From Hyphomonas sediminis (GTDB taxonomy: Bacteria; Pseudomonadota; Alphaproteobacteria; Caulobacterales; Hyphomonadaceae), in the NCBI RefSeq assembly GCF_019679475.1, contig NZ_JAIEZP010000001.1:1364001-1428000 (forward strand): 64,000 bases of DNA, in the 5' to 3' direction. Below, piece after piece: positions 62,865 to 64,000 of the stretch. The first letter of the stretch is position 1; every line of letters begins with the position of its first letter. The notes beneath the pieces were generated by a model, which saw nothing but the letters and a program-made list of their open reading frames with translations, searched no databases and was not told where the DNA came from. The position numbers and the translations under genes were made by a program.

Positions 62865-64000
62865 ATGGCGATAGCCACGAAGAAGAAAAAGAACACGGCC
62901 GGTGATGGCGACGGTGAAGAAGACAAGGACAATGAAAGTGGCCTTGTCGATTTTAACGCCACTGACGTCAAAAAGGTTCTGAAGCGCGCCCAGAAGCGCG
63001 GCTTTATCACCCATGACGAAATCAACCAGCTTCTGCCGGATTCCGACATGAGTTCTGACCAGATCGAGGATGTGATGTCCCAGATCTCGGAAATGGGCAT
63101 CGCTGTCGTCGAGACCGAAGAAGAGGCCGAGGAGCAGGGCAAGGCGCTCACCAAGATCGAGGACAAGAAGGTCGTCGCCAAGAAGGGCAATGCCCGTGGC
63201 AGCGACCGGACCGACGATCCGGTGCGCATGTACCTGCGCGAGATGGGCGCTGTCGAACTCCTCTCCCGCGAGGGCGAGATCGCCATTGCCAAGCGCATCG
63301 AGGCTGGCCGGGACGCGATGATCCGCGGCCTGTGCGAAAGCCCGCTGACCTTCGAGGCCATGATGGTGTGGCGCGATGAGCTCATGAATGAGCGCATCCT
63401 GCTGCGTGACCTGATCGACCTGGAAGCGACCTATGGCGCGGAAAACCCGCCGCCCGAGCCCAAGCCGATCGAGGAAAAGCCTCCTGAGCCTGCGCCCGTC
63501 AAGGGTAAGCGCCGCTCGGCCGAAGAGGTCGATGAGGTGGAGGCCGAGCGTCTGCGCCAGCAGCAGCAGGAAGAGGAAGAAGAAGACGACGCCGTGGCGA
63601 TGTCGATGTCGGCGATGGAAGGGGAGCTGCGCGAGGGCGTGCTCGCCAAGCTCGACGAGATCGCTGACGCCTTTGGCCGCTTCCGCAAGCTGCAGGACCG
63701 CCTGCTGACCCGCCGCATCGAAGGCAAGGACCTCACCCCGAAAGCGCAAGGCGAGTATGACGAGCTGTCGCTGCTGATCGTGGAAAATCTGAAGACGATC
63801 CACATCAACAACGCCCGGATCGAAGCCCTCGTCGAACAGCTCTACGCCATCAACAAGAAGCTGATGGGCCTTGAGGGCAAGCTGATGCGTCTGGCCGATG
63901 CGCATGGCGTTCCGCGTAAGGAATTCCTGCAGGCCTATATCGGCAGCGAGCTGGAGCCCGACTGGGCCGAGCGCGTGCGCGAAATTTCGCCGAAATGGAA
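62865..64000 (+). CDS. rpoD: RNA polymerase sigma factor RpoD (3' end cut by window edge)
   Basis: 378 residues visible from ATG 62865 to the edge with no stop. Region 1.1 (DFNATDVKKVLKRAQKRGFI, MSSDQIEDVMSQISEMGIAV) is present, then region 1.2 DDPVRMYLREMGAVELLSRE followed by GEIAIAKRIEAG, and the long acidic non-conserved region with a run of Gln/Glu. This is the housekeeping sigma-70. DNA-binding regions 2-4 are beyond the window. A GGGAGAAGG-type site precedes the ATG, and it follows dnaG as in other proteobacteria. Confidence 0.96.
   Translation, partial: MAIATKKKKNTAGDGDGEEDKDNESGLVDFNATDVKKVLKRAQKRGFITHDEINQLLPDSDMSSDQIEDVMSQISEMGIAVVETEEEAEEQGKALTKIEDKKVVAKKGNARGSDRTDDPVRMYLREMGAVELLSREGEIAIAKRIEAGRDAMIRGLCESPLTFEAMMVWRDELMNERILLRDLIDLEATYGAENPPPEPKPIEEKPPEPAPVKGKRRSAEEVDEVEAERLRQQQQEEEEEDDAVAMSMSAMEGELREGVLAKLDEIADAFGRFRKLQDRLLTRRIEGKDLTPKAQGEYDELSLLIVENLKTIHINNARIEALVEQLYAINKKLMGLEGKLMRLADAHGVPRKEFLQAYIGSELEPDWAERVREISPKW

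Overview
The window reads as chromosomal DNA of a GC-rich alphaproteobacterium, most likely of the Hyphomonadaceae (Hyphomonas-like) or a close Caulobacter relative. The evidence is family-level only: the carA / yqeY / dnaG / rpoD neighbourhood, an SspB of alphaproteobacterial length, a STAS-MlaE fusion, a PleC/DivJ-type kinase, and candidate CtrA, EcfG and direct-repeat LexA sites. No 16S, tRNA, CRISPR array, integrase or transposase was found, so the genus is inferred.

Layout. 1-12.6 kb: GST (cut by the left edge), an S9 peptidase lipoprotein, a phosphodiesterase lipoprotein, a PLP decarboxylase, SspB, a hotdog thioesterase, cytochrome P450, a RusA-like resolvase, fumarase C and several small conserved proteins. 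12.7-17.7 kb: an Old Yellow Enzyme, a lower-GC pair of unknown genes, a frameshifted membrane-protein gene and a UvrD-type helicase whose start overlaps a candidate LexA site. 18.2-24 kb: the mreB-mreC-mreD-mrdA(PBP2)-rodA cell-shape operon. 24-32.9 kb: an SNF-family symporter, prolyl iminopeptidase, thioesterase, GNAT, ABC-F protein and dipeptide epimerase. 33-36.4 kb: a four-gene Mla-type lipid transport operon (STAS-permease, ATPase, MCE protein, auxiliary lipoprotein). 36.5-40.8 kb: two acyl-CoA dehydrogenases on the minus strand, separated by an oppositely oriented gene for an Hcp-like protein with a signal peptide. 40.9-50.5 kb: aminopeptidase N, a PleC/DivJ-like kinase, a histidine phosphatase, KdsB, and a BlaI/M56 signalling pair with tandem operators. 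50.8-58.1 kb: an alpha/beta hydrolase, then a tyrosine/acetoacetate catabolic block (MarR regulator, HPD, VOC protein, fumarylacetoacetase, two CoA-transferase subunits) strewn with several families of short intergenic palindromes. 58.1-64 kb: carA, GatB/YqeY, a PRC-barrel lipoprotein with an EcfG-type promoter, dnaG, and rpoD (cut by the right edge).

How genes work together. The mre/mrd operon supplies the elongasome (MreB filament, MreC/MreD membrane partners, PBP2 transpeptidase, RodA glycosyltransferase). The Mla operon forms an inner-membrane lipid importer/exporter. HPD makes homogentisate, fumarylacetoacetase splits fumarylacetoacetate, and the CoA-transferase activates the acetoacetate released; homogentisate dioxygenase and maleylacetoacetate isomerase are not recognisable in the block. 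The strongest unexplained signals are the REP-like palindromes with compensating stem changes (51.8-58.1 kb), the exported Hcp-like orphan (37.9 kb), and several promoter-scale motifs (CtrA box before mreB, LexA box at uvrD, EcfG promoter at 60 kb, a perfect 20-bp palindrome at 5.39 kb).
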